Part shown: piece after piece, positions 1 through 5,876 of the stretch
Position numbering within the stretch: the first letter of the stretch is position 1
Layout: each line of letters begins with the position of its first letter
NCBI GenBank assembly: GCA_021442965.1
Contig: JABUUX010000145.1
Location: forward strand, 1-12,508
Reading direction: 5' to 3'
From: Treponema sp.
GTDB taxonomy: Bacteria; Spirochaetota; Spirochaetia; Treponematales; Treponemataceae
Length of the DNA stretch: 12,508 bases
The notes under the pieces: generated by a model
Databases searched by the model: none
The model's input: only the letters and a program-made list of their open reading frames with translations
Told to the model about the DNA's origin: nothing
Made by a program: the position numbers and the translations under genes

Positions 1-17
1 ATCCCTTTCGGGATTTT
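1..17 (+). terminator. Possible terminator hairpin at the left edge
   Basis: ATCCC (1-5) pairs with GGGAT (10-14) around a TTTC loop and is followed by a short T run (14-17). It could end a plus-strand gene lying outside the window. The stem is only 5 bp and its left side may be cut off by the window edge, so this is a weak call. Confidence 0.35.
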
Positions 18-31
18 ATCTATTTAGACGT

Positions 32-59
32 AAAAAAAGCAACGTGAGTTGCTTTTTTT
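32..59. terminator. Bidirectional intrinsic terminator after ptsH
   Basis: A7-GCAAC (32-43) pairs with GTTGC-T7 (48-59) around the loop GTGA. Read on the minus strand it ends the hprK-ptsH transcript, and on the plus strand it also has a T run. The ptsH stop codon (58-60) lies inside the first stem arm, so the gene has essentially no 3' untranslated region before the hairpin. Confidence 0.85.
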
Positions 60-324
60 ACTCTTCCTCGAACTTGCTTTCGAATAACTCGACTATTGCA
101 TTGGCGGCGGCGGATTCATCCGGGCCTTCTACCTGCATTGTGAGTGTGGTGCTGTAACCGGCGGCCATTGTAATAACACCCATAATTGATTTGGCATTAA
201 CAGATGTATCATCTTTTGTAAGAGTAATTTCACTCTGAAATTTATTTGCTGTCTGAGCAATAATTGCAGCAGGACGAGCATGAATACCAGCGCGATTTTT
301 TACTGTAAGAATTTTTTCTACCAT
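58..324 (-). CDS. ptsH: HPr phosphocarrier protein
   Basis: This 88-residue cytosolic protein has the normal length and motifs of HPr, the phosphocarrier of the sugar phosphotransferase system. The active-site segment AGIHARPA holds His15, the residue phosphorylated by enzyme I. The regulatory segment NAKSIMGV holds Ser46, the target of HPr kinase. Both sites are therefore intact. An AAGGAAAA ribosome binding site lies about 9 nt before the ATG. The gene follows hprK by 45 nt (58 nt counting from the listed codons before the hprK stop) on the same strand, so they are probably cotranscribed, and a strong terminator follows. No enzyme I or enzyme II gene is in the window. In treponemes HPr and HprK are known to persist beside an incomplete PTS and are thought to have a regulatory role; applying that here is inference. 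Confidence 0.96.
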   Translation of the reverse strand: MVEKILTVKNRAGIHARPAAIIAQTANKFQSEITLTKDDTSVNAKSIMGVITMAAGYSTTLTMQVEGPDESAAANAIVELFESKFEEE

Positions 325-382
325 ATCTAATTTTCCTTATGTATAGTTTATTAGTTATATACCAATCTTTTTTAATTCTTAA

Positions 383-1372
383 TTAATATACATCATCATT
401 ACCGTTATAGGCATTCTGAGCCTCTCCGGTTTCTATCCATTTCAAAACATTCTGATTAAAATCACGGGCAGAATTATATCCCATTCTTTTAAGGCGTTCA
501 TTCATTGCAGCAGCTTCCAGAATAATCGGAAGGTTTCTGCCAGGCCTAACCGGAATAATCAAAAGAGGAATTTTTACACCAAGAATTTCGCGGTAGTGCT
601 GTTCTGTTCCCAATCGGTCATAAACTTTTGTTGCATCCCATTCTTCAAGTTCTACAATCATCTGCACTTCTTTTTGATCACGAATAGAACCAACACCATA
701 AAGTTGTGAAATATTGATAATGCCAAGCCCTCGAATTTCCATATGATGACTGATAAGTTTATTTGAACCGCGACCCATTAAAACATTTCCGTTTACGCAT
801 CGGATTTCTACAATATCATCAGCTACCAGACGATGTCCACGTTCAACAAGTTCCAGGGCAGTTTCGCTTTTACCAACCCCTGAATGTCCGCTTAAAAAAA
901 TTCCTATACCAAAAACTTCTACCAATACTCCGTGAAGTGTTTTTTTTGGTGCAAAGATATTTGAAAAAACTCTTACAAGGCGATTTGAAAATTCTGAAGT
1001 AGACAATTCTGTTTGAAGAATAGCACAACAGTTTTCTTCAGCAATTTTTCTGAATTCTGTAGTCGGTTCCAGTCCGTAAGCAAATACACAGCACGGAACT
1101 TGGCTGGCAAAAAATTCTTTTATAGTTTCTTCGTTATTTTCTTTGTGAAGTTTTTCTAGATAAGCTGTTTCACCACGACCAAAAAGTTGAACTCTATTTG
1201 AAGCAAAGTTCTGGTAAAAGCCCGAAAGAGCAAGTCCCGGTCGGTTTATTTCCGGATTTGGAATAGCACGAGGCAACCCCCTGCGGCCCGCAATACATTT
1301 TAAATTTAGGGTATCGTGTCCGGATAATTCAAGTTCGAGTAAATCCAATACTGTGAATTTCTTTTCAGCCAT
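383..1372 (-). CDS. hprK: HPr kinase/phosphorylase
   Basis: HprK phosphorylates and dephosphorylates Ser46 of HPr, linking carbon and energy status to gene regulation. Numbered from the ATG at 1372 (329 residues, a usual length), the N-terminal regulatory domain covers about 1-135 and the kinase domain 140-315. Visible landmarks are His147, the Walker A loop GHSGVGKS at 162-169, the catalytic acidic pair ADD ending at 186, the signature MEIRGLGIINI at 211-221, and VRPGRNLP near 275-282. All expected catalytic elements are present. An in-frame TTG at 1375 could add one residue, but ATG at 1372 is the better start. No Shine-Dalgarno sequence precedes either codon. A TTGCGT-17-TATAGT promoter ends 8 nt before the ATG, so the message may be leaderless. 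It is followed by ptsH on the same strand. Confidence 0.96.
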   Translation of the reverse strand: MAEKKFTVLDLLELELSGHDTLNLKCIAGRRGLPRAIPNPEINRPGLALSGFYQNFASNRVQLFGRGETAYLEKLHKENNEETIKEFFASQVPCCVFAYGLEPTTEFRKIAEENCCAILQTELSTSEFSNRLVRVFSNIFAPKKTLHGVLVEVFGIGIFLSGHSGVGKSETALELVERGHRLVADDIVEIRCVNGNVLMGRGSNKLISHHMEIRGLGIINISQLYGVGSIRDQKEVQMIVELEEWDATKVYDRLGTEQHYREILGVKIPLLIIPVRPGRNLPIILEAAAMNERLKRMGYNSARDFNQNVLKWIETGEAQNAYNGNDDVY

Positions 1373-1380
1373 CAAATACT

Positions 1381-1409
1381 ACTATACACAATTAGTGTAA
1401 TACACGCAA
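1381..1409 (-). promoter_or_regulatory. Putative promoter of hprK-ptsH
   Basis: On the minus strand TTGCGT (1409-1404) and TATAGT (1386-1381) are separated by 17 nt. Only 8 nt lie between the -10 and the ATG at 1372, so transcription would begin at or 1-2 nt before the start codon. The -10 match is good and the -35 is moderate. Confidence 0.5.
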
Positions 1410-1477
1410 GGACTTTTTAATTACCCAAGCGTGGAGCATTTTACAGAATTTTAAGGATTTTTTTGTGATTTAGATGG

Positions 1478-1575
1478 GCGTTACCCTCACTGCCGTTCGG
1501 GTCGGCGGGCTTCGGACTACGGCTTCGCCTTCGGTGCTATGCACTTGCTTCCGCAATCCTCCGCGTGCCTAACGC
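1478..1575. repeat. GC-rich dispersed-type repeat element
   Basis: This 98-bp block is about 64% G+C in otherwise AT-rich DNA. It is bounded by a short inverted repeat, GCGTTA (1478-1483) and TAACGC (1570-1575), and is rich in CGG/CCG and CTTCG motifs that can fold. A 32-codon frame from the ATG at 1474 runs through it to a TAA, but it has no ribosome binding site and is probably meaningless. Composition and bounded ends suggest an inserted repeat. From memory, similar blocks recur in treponeme genomes, but only one copy is present here, so copy number cannot be shown. The gene-free stretch 1376-1724 consists of the hprK promoter, this block, the MITE-like element at 1591-1702 and short AT-rich linkers. 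Confidence 0.6.
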
Positions 1576-1590
1576 AGTTAAAACGAAAGA

Positions 1591-1702
1591 GCTGTCTAAA
1601 AAGTTTAAATCACAGTGTCATCCTGAACTTGTTTCAGGATCTCTACAATATATATTTTGTAGATGCTGAAATTAATTCAGCATGACGATATTTTTAGACA
1701 GC
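1591..1702. mobile_element. MITE-like element, copy 1 (112 bp)
   Basis: Perfect 12-bp terminal inverted repeats, GCTGTCTAAAAA (1591-1602) and TTTTTAGACAGC (1691-1702), enclose three consecutive hairpins: ATCCTGAA/TTCAGGAT (1620-1640), TCTACAA/TTGTAGA (1642-1663) and ATGCTGAA/TTCAGCAT (1663-1683). GTCATCCTGAA near the left end also mirrors TTCAGCATGAC near the right end, so the whole element is close to palindromic. It encodes nothing. A related copy lies at 4632-4709. No clear target-site duplication was found. It sits just downstream of the minus-strand DUF3267 gene and could also help end that transcript. Confidence 0.75.
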
Positions 1703-1724
1703 CCCAATTATTTTTATTTCAAAA

Positions 1725-2321
1725 TTATTTCTCAGGCTTATACCAGTAAGTATGCATACCGCTCATGTAAATCTTTGCTCCGTTTGGAACCTGGAAAATA
1801 GTATTAAATACATTGAAATAATCGCCGGCTCCACCACCAATTGCCATAGCACCCATAGCACCTAAAACAATTAAATTAGGAAAAAACAAAAATATAATAA
1901 ACGGAATAAATCCAAACACAAGGTTTGGAAGAAGACTCATAAATATAAATTTTGACTTAGACATATCTTCTGTACCAATAACAAAAAGGAGTCCCTTTTG
2001 CAAAGCCTGATACATATATACATCTTTTTTAAAACAAATGGCGTGCAAAAACTCATGAGGAATAGAAGCCACAATAGCTAAACCCATTCCTATCAGATAC
2101 GGAGTGTAGTAGTCCCAGAAGTCATTATTAATAACAAAATCTTTTGCTCTTATAAATACCACCTGAGTTAGAACCAAAAGAATTGCAATAGAAATAGCAT
2201 TAGCTATAACTGCAAATTTTGCCATTGATTTTGGCTCTTTATACTGAACAGCTCCTTCCGGATGTTCACGTTTTGGAAGAGCGTCTTCGTCTTTAAATTT
2301 CCCTGCGTAATGAAAAATCAT
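1725..2321 (-). CDS. DUF3267 family putative membrane zinc metallopeptidase
   Basis: This 198-residue membrane protein resembles the DUF3267 (putative zincin peptidase) family. Hydrophobic segments lie at about 34-57, 72-97, 125-148 and 150-166. The second contains IPHEFLHAICF with an HExxH zinc motif (His89, Glu90, His93), placing the putative active site in or near the membrane, as in site-2-type proteases. Asp167 in GAGDYFN could be the third zinc ligand, which is inference. The first 33 residues are charged and probably cytosolic. AAAGGAG lies 9 nt before the ATG. It follows the YARHG gene on the same strand with a 64-nt gap and no clear terminator, so the two may be cotranscribed. Substrate is unknown. 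The fold assignment is fairly secure; proteolytic activity is not shown. Confidence 0.8.
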   Translation of the reverse strand: MIFHYAGKFKDEDALPKREHPEGAVQYKEPKSMAKFAVIANAISIAILLVLTQVVFIRAKDFVINNDFWDYYTPYLIGMGLAIVASIPHEFLHAICFKKDVYMYQALQKGLLFVIGTEDMSKSKFIFMSLLPNLVFGFIPFIIFLFFPNLIVLGAMGAMAIGGGAGDYFNVFNTIFQVPNGAKIYMSGMHTYWYKPEK

Positions 2322-2385
2322 TTGTTTTTTCTCCTTTAATTAATTTTTACTAATAAAATAAAAACTTGCAAGACTTATTTCTTTT

Positions 2386-3387
2386 TCATTTTCTGCGGTT
2401 TTCTTCCCTCAAAATAAACTGAATATTTTCTTTTTCAATTTCTGTAAATTCATCTTCAGAAAAATCAGGATTTACTTTGTATTCCGGCCACCAATATTTT
2501 CCTTCCTCCATAAAATAATCATTTAAATCTTTTGATTTGAATTTATATCCGTGAAAAGCATAAATTGCATTTCGAAGAATTCTAAGCTGGGCTTTTGTAT
2601 ACCAGAATAAATTTTCTTCTGTAGCAGAAGAGTAATAAAAATCATATCTTTCCTTCGATAACCTTATGGGACCGTCATTTCCCAAAAGATCCCCAAGTGT
2701 AATTTCAAACTGGTCTGTGTATTCAGGTTCTACATTCTTAAAAATTGCTTTAAAACAGTTATCTTCAATTCGTGTAAATGAGTTCATCACATTTTTTTGA
2801 GCCATTTTTACACTGATAATTCTTCTGTTAAGCAAATTATTAGTAACAATCAACGTGATTTTTCCAATTTTGTTTTTCCAACTTGAACCTGTCCCGTAAA
2901 GATAATCAGCCATTTGCCAGCTTGGAGCTTCAAGTCCATAACTTGATTTGAAATTAACAATAGTCTTTGTGTTTGTTTTTGCAGGAAATGTAACATCACG
3001 GACATATGCATTTATCAGTTCTGGAGACCCATAATGCGTATTGTTCCAGTCATTTGAAATCGGCTGGTCGGCATAGTTTGTTTCTTTTCCATTTGTCCAG
3101 CACTTAAAATCATAAAGACTTCCTTTTCCAGAAAGCCCAATTTCAAAATAAGGAAATCCAACAGCTATTGTTACTGTATCTCCATGATTGTAAAAATCAA
3201 AATTAACATTTACTTCGTAATATTTTTCATTCAGAGTAATGCTAATTACTTCTTCTACCATTTCTATTTGGGTATCTGTTTCTTCTGTTGGAATAAGAGA
3301 ACCACCACTTCTAAAAAAATATGTATCGTTTGAAAATAAAGAAAAAACTAATAGGAACATAGATAAGGTTATAATTTTCTTTTTCAT
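2386..3387 (-). CDS. Exported YARHG-domain protein
   Basis: This 333-residue protein starts with a signal peptide (MKKK, hydrophobic 5-18, likely cleavage near 18-21; no lipobox cysteine), so it should be periplasmic or outer surface. Residues 40-235 look beta-rich and resemble DUF4424-like exported domains, with an EEVISITL...YEVNVNFDFYN...VGFP pattern; that comparison is tentative. The C-terminus (about 265-325) is a YARHG domain, with LRILRNAIYAFHGYKFKSKD at 268-287 and a WWPEYK segment near 299-304. YARHG domains are a known extracytoplasmic module of undefined function. TGGAGT lies 8 nt before the ATG. fprA ends 60 nt upstream on the same strand and the DUF3267 gene follows 64 nt downstream, so this is the middle of a possible three-gene transcript. 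A role in the cell envelope is likely, but no specific function can be given. Confidence 0.82.
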   Translation of the reverse strand: MKKKIITLSMFLLVFSLFSNDTYFFRSGGSLIPTEETDTQIEMVEEVISITLNEKYYEVNVNFDFYNHGDTVTIAVGFPYFEIGLSGKGSLYDFKCWTNGKETNYADQPISNDWNNTHYGSPELINAYVRDVTFPAKTNTKTIVNFKSSYGLEAPSWQMADYLYGTGSSWKNKIGKITLIVTNNLLNRRIISVKMAQKNVMNSFTRIEDNCFKAIFKNVEPEYTDQFEITLGDLLGNDGPIRLSKERYDFYYSSATEENLFWYTKAQLRILRNAIYAFHGYKFKSKDLNDYFMEEGKYWWPEYKVNPDFSEDEFTEIEKENIQFILREENRRK

Positions 3388-3447
3388 TTTTATTACTCCA
3401 TATTCAGATAATGCTTCTTATTATTTTACCTTTTAGGTCTAAAACTT

Positions 3448-4608
3448 TTATACAATTTCTTTTATAAGAGAATCCATCTGGTTCTTATTTTCTTCTGTCA
3501 TTTCACCTTTTACAGTTATGGTGGTTTCGGCAAAAGAAATATTTTCTAACCCGGTGAACATTTCTTTCATTTTTTTTGCGGCAGCCGGAACCCAAGACCC
3601 GTTTTCTATAAATGCAATTTTTCTGTTTGCAAAATTTCTTTCTTTCAGTGCTTCTATAAATTCACGCATTGCCGGGAAAACTTCTGTACAATATGTTGTT
3701 GTTGCAAATACAATTTTCCCATATTTAAATGCCGCACTAATTGCCTTGTAAACATCGTCTCTGGTAAGGTCTATTATTTCTACATTTTGACATCCGGCTT
3801 CATTCAGTTTATTTGCAAAAAGTTCCACTGCTCTTTTTGTATGCCCGTAAACTGTTGTGTATGGAATCAAAACTCCTTCTGACTCTACTCCATACTTAGA
3901 CCAAATATCGTAAAGATTTACGTAATCTGCTATTCGTTCAGAAATAACCGGACCATGAAGCGGACAGATTATTTTTACATCCAAGGCTGAAATTTTATTC
4001 AATGCAGTCTGAACAAAAGAACCAAACTTTCCTACAATTCCAAAATAATAACGACGGGCTTCATCTATCCAGTCTTCAAAATTTATTTTTCCGTTTACAG
4101 CACCAAATTTTCCAAATGCATCTGCACTAAAAAGAATTTTATCGGTTTCATCATAGCTGAACAAAACTTCCGGCCAGTGAATATTTGTGCCGGCTATAAA
4201 CTTCAAATTATGTTTTCCTAGCGAAAGCGTATCACCTTCTTTTACAACAACCCGGCGGTCAGAAAAATCTGTTCCAAAATAATTTTTCAATACCATAAAT
4301 GCCATAGCACTGGCAACAATTTTTGCCTTCGGATATTTTTCTGCAAGCTTCATTATATTTGCACTATGATCAGGTTCAACATGATGAACAATCAGATACT
4401 CAGGAATTCTGCCTTTAAGTATTTCCTCAACTTTTTTAATCCACAGGTCTCCAAAACTTTCATCAACACTGTCTACCACTGCAATTTTTTCATCTAAAAT
4501 AACATAAGAATTATATGCCATTCCTTCTGTTACCGGAAACTGACCTTCAAAAAGACTTATGTCATTATCGTTTACACCTGCATATAAAACATCCTGGGAA
4601 ATAATCAT
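3448..4608 (-). CDS. fprA: A-type flavodiiron protein (O2/NO reductase)
   Basis: Flavodiiron proteins reduce O2 to water and/or NO to N2O in the cytosol of anaerobes. The N-terminal metallo-beta-lactamase domain (about 1-240) has the full di-iron ligand set: His76, Glu78, Asp80 and His81 in HHVEPDHSAN, His144 in NIHWPE, Asp163 in SADAFG and His218 in PLHGPV. The 18-residue gap between His144 and Asp163 matches the family. A flavodoxin domain (about 245-386) begins with LIPYTTVYGHTKRA, the FMN phosphate loop. There is no C-terminal rubredoxin or flavin reductase domain, so this is the minimal two-domain class and needs a separate donor. GAGG lies 5 nt before the ATG. It is divergent from the [2Fe-2S] protein and near rubrerythrin, consistent with oxygen defence. 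Substrate preference cannot be read from sequence. Confidence 0.95.
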   Translation of the reverse strand: MIISQDVLYAGVNDNDISLFEGQFPVTEGMAYNSYVILDEKIAVVDSVDESFGDLWIKKVEEILKGRIPEYLIVHHVEPDHSANIMKLAEKYPKAKIVASAMAFMVLKNYFGTDFSDRRVVVKEGDTLSLGKHNLKFIAGTNIHWPEVLFSYDETDKILFSADAFGKFGAVNGKINFEDWIDEARRYYFGIVGKFGSFVQTALNKISALDVKIICPLHGPVISERIADYVNLYDIWSKYGVESEGVLIPYTTVYGHTKRAVELFANKLNEAGCQNVEIIDLTRDDVYKAISAAFKYGKIVFATTTYCTEVFPAMREFIEALKERNFANRKIAFIENGSWVPAAAKKMKEMFTGLENISFAETTITVKGEMTEENKNQMDSLIKEIV

Positions 4609-4631
4609 AAAAACCTCACAAACAAATTAGG

Positions 4632-4709
4632 GGGCATTCTAAAAGTTCAAATTGTAGTGTCATTCCGAACATATTTTGGAATCTCTACACAATACTTTTT
4701 AGACAGACC
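4632..4709. mobile_element. MITE-like element, copy 2 (shorter, diverged)
   Basis: This roughly 78-bp relative of the element at 1591-1702 aligns with its left half for about 55 bp, from TCTAAAA through GTGTCAT, the first hairpin and TCTCTACA. The right end TTTTTAGACAG (4696-4706) matches the copy 1 right terminal repeat, while the left end (GGGCATTCTAAAAG) has diverged. The second and third hairpins are missing. The retained hairpin ATTCCGAA (4662-4669) with TTTGGAAT (4675-4682) differs from copy 1 at two stem pairs, both with compensating changes, and has the same 5-nt loop size. It lies between divergent fprA and the BFD gene. Confidence 0.7.
4636..4663 (-). promoter_or_regulatory. Putative fprA promoter inside the MITE copy
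   Basis: On the minus strand ATGACA (4663-4658, 5 of 6 to TTGACA) and TAGAAT (4641-4636) are 16 nt apart. Both hexamers lie inside the MITE-like repeat. Transcription would start near 4629, giving a leader of about 20 nt that contains the GAGG ribosome binding site. Confidence 0.45.
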
Positions 4710-4839
4710 CATTTTTTTTTGATTGTAGCACAAATTCCTGGTTTATTCTTTTAAAAAATTCACCCTTCAGATTCAGTTATTTTGCTTATGTTTGTATTTC
4801 ACCGTTTTTTGTAGAATTTTATATTATTAGGGAATTATT

Positions 4840-5028
4840 ATGGACAAAAATAAAATTGCCTGCGAATGCAGACGCATTACCTATGGAAAAATTGAAGAAG
4901 CCGTTAAAAACGGGGCTGAAAATTTTGAACAGATTATTGAAAGCACCGGCGCAGGAAAAAGCTGCGGTAACTGCAAAGACTTTATTAAATACCTTACAGA
5001 ACGGTTTTTGGAAGAACTAAAAGAATAA
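4840..5028 (+). CDS. BFD-type [2Fe-2S] protein
   Basis: This 62-residue protein is a single bacterioferritin-associated ferredoxin (BFD)-like domain. Cys8, Cys10, Cys42 and Cys45 form the CxC...CxxC pattern that binds a [2Fe-2S] cluster in this fold (ACECRRITYGKIEEAV near 7-22; GAGKSCGNC at 37-45). Stand-alone domains of this type pass electrons or mark iron-sulfur handling; NADH-dependent nitrite reductase and NifU carry the same module. An AGGGA ribosome binding site lies about 6 nt before the ATG. The gene is divergent from fprA and convergent with rubrerythrin. A role as electron donor to either is plausible but unproved. Its last 12 codons form half of a 16-bp inverted repeat, and it ends in two consecutive TAA codons. 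Confidence 0.88.
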   Translation: MDKNKIACECRRITYGKIEEAVKNGAENFEQIIESTGAGKSCGNCKDFIKYLTERFLEELKE

Positions 5029-5045
5029 TAAAACCGTTCTGTAAG
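4993..5045. terminator. Long inverted repeat between convergent genes
   Basis: CTTACAGAACGGTTTT (4993-5008) is perfectly repeated in inverse at 5030-5045, with a 21-nt loop. The left arm lies inside the BFD coding sequence and the right arm just after its stop. It could stop or protect both the BFD and the rubrerythrin transcripts. No T run follows on either strand, so it is not a textbook intrinsic terminator. Confidence 0.55.
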
Positions 5046-5059
5046 ATTGTAACTAATTA

Positions 5060-5617
5060 TTACCCCCAAGTGTGGATAAGGTCATAATTATCATCCCGTA
5101 CTTCAAAATACTGGTTATATTCATTACATGTAGGGCAATATTCAGGAGCTGAAGGACCAACAACAATGTGTCCGCATTTCAGACATTCCCAAACTTTTAC
5201 TGTGCTGTTCTTAAGCTGTGCAGAAGCATCTTCATCTTTAAGCAAAGCACGATATCTTTCTTCGTGACGCTTTTCTATTTCTGCAACTGCACGGAATTTT
5301 TCGGCCAGCTCCGCAAAACCTTCTTCTTCTGCTTCTTTTGCAAACTGAACATACATATCTGTCCATTCGTAGTTTTCACCGTCAGCAGCATTTTTAAGAT
5401 TTGTTGCTGTATCGCTCAATCCATCAAGTTCTTTAAGCCACATTTTGGCATGGTTTTCTTCATTATTGGCTGTTTTTGTAAAAATATCAGCAATTTTGTC
5501 TTTCCCTTCCCCTTTAGCAATGGCAGAAAAATAAGTGTATTTGTTTCTGGCCTGAGATTCCCCTGCGAATGCCGCAAGAAGGTTTTTTTCTGTTTTTGTT
5601 CCACTGTATTTGCTCAT
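5060..5617 (-). CDS. rbr: Rubrerythrin
   Basis: Rubrerythrin reduces hydrogen peroxide in the cytosol of anaerobes using a di-iron site fed by a rubredoxin centre. The 185 residues have both parts in the classical order. The ferritin-like domain (1-130) has Glu20 in FAGESQAR, Glu53 and His56 in NNEENH, Glu95/Glu98 in KEAEEEGF, and Glu115 and His118 in EIEKRH. The rubredoxin domain (142-175) has Cys144, Cys147, Cys161 and Cys164 in WECLKCGH and YCPTC. The ligand set is complete and the length is close to the Desulfovibrio prototype. AAGGAG lies 8 nt before the ATG. It is monocistronic between the inverted repeat and its own promoter region, and lies beside the BFD protein and fprA. Confidence 0.97.
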   Translation of the reverse strand: MSKYSGTKTEKNLLAAFAGESQARNKYTYFSAIAKGEGKDKIADIFTKTANNEENHAKMWLKELDGLSDTATNLKNAADGENYEWTDMYVQFAKEAEEEGFAELAEKFRAVAEIEKRHEERYRALLKDEDASAQLKNSTVKVWECLKCGHIVVGPSAPEYCPTCNEYNQYFEVRDDNYDLIHTWG

Positions 5618-5649
5618 TTTTTATGCTCCTTAATTTGATAATTAAACAA

Positions 5650-5658
5650 ATTATAACA
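5650..5658 (-). promoter_or_regulatory. Extended -10 of the rubrerythrin promoter
   Basis: The minus strand reads TGTTATAAT (5658-5650), a perfect -10 with an upstream TGn extension. No good -35 is seen at 16-18 nt. The leader would be about 25 nt and contains the AAGGAG site. Confidence 0.5.
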
Positions 5659-5753
5659 CACAAATTTAAATTTTTTCTAACCTTGAATACCAAATTCAGT
5701 AAAAATTCCTATTTTTTAGCAAATTCACTAAAGATTTTTAAATATAGAGACGA

Positions 5754-5800
5754 AAATATAGTGTCTTTGGTTGACAAATCGCCTAAAAGACACTATATTT
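5754..5800 (+). promoter_or_regulatory. Strong promoter inside a 15-bp inverted repeat
   Basis: TTGACA (5771-5776) and TATATT (5794-5799) are separated by 17 nt, close to the ideal housekeeping promoter. AAATATAGTGTCTTT (5754-5768) and its perfect inverse AAAGACACTATATTT (5786-5800) flank the -35, which lies in the 17-nt spacer between the arms. Transcription should begin near 5806 and give a leader of about 70 nt. Confidence 0.8.
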
Positions 5801-5805
5801 AGTGT
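5790..5805. promoter_or_regulatory. NrdR box overlapping the -10
   Basis: ACACTATATTTAGTGT agrees with the NrdR operator consensus acaCwAtATaTwGtgt at 15 of 16 positions (T instead of A in the centre). It covers the -10 element. A second partial box with a good right half (ATATAGTGT, ending at 5764) lies 41 bp upstream, about four helical turns, as expected for paired NrdR boxes. NrdR represses ribonucleotide reductase genes when nucleotides are plentiful. Confidence 0.8.
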
Positions 5806-5806
5806 C

Positions 5807-5850
5807 AGTGGGAGCCACTAACGTGGCAAACTAAAAAAGTGCCAAAGCAC
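5807..5850 (+). other. Leader with overlapping hairpins
   Basis: In the predicted 5' leader, AGTGG (5807-5811) can pair with CCACT (5815-5819), but GCCAC (5814-5818) can instead pair with GTGGC (5823-5827). Downstream, TGGCA can pair with TGCCA, or GTGC (5839-5842) with GCAC (5847-5850). The arms overlap, so some of these stems exclude one another. Whether this matters for expression is unknown. Confidence 0.35.
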
Positions 5851-5876
5851 AAAATTTAGTAAAGGGGAATAAAAAA

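Noticed and set aside
1373..1375. TTG start for hprK
   Set aside because: The adjacent ATG at 1372 is a stronger start and neither has a ribosome binding site that would favour TTG.
1474..1572. 32-codon frame in the GC-rich repeat
   Set aside because: There is no ribosome binding site and the composition follows the repeat; translation is unlikely.
1591..1702. CRISPR or tRNA-like structure
   Set aside because: There are no regularly spaced direct repeats and no cloverleaf. Hairpins within terminal inverted repeats explain the pattern.
5168..5638. 156-codon plus-strand frame opposite rubrerythrin
   Set aside because: It is antisense to a complete rubrerythrin, rich in Phe/Cys as expected from complementary codons, with no recognisable motif.
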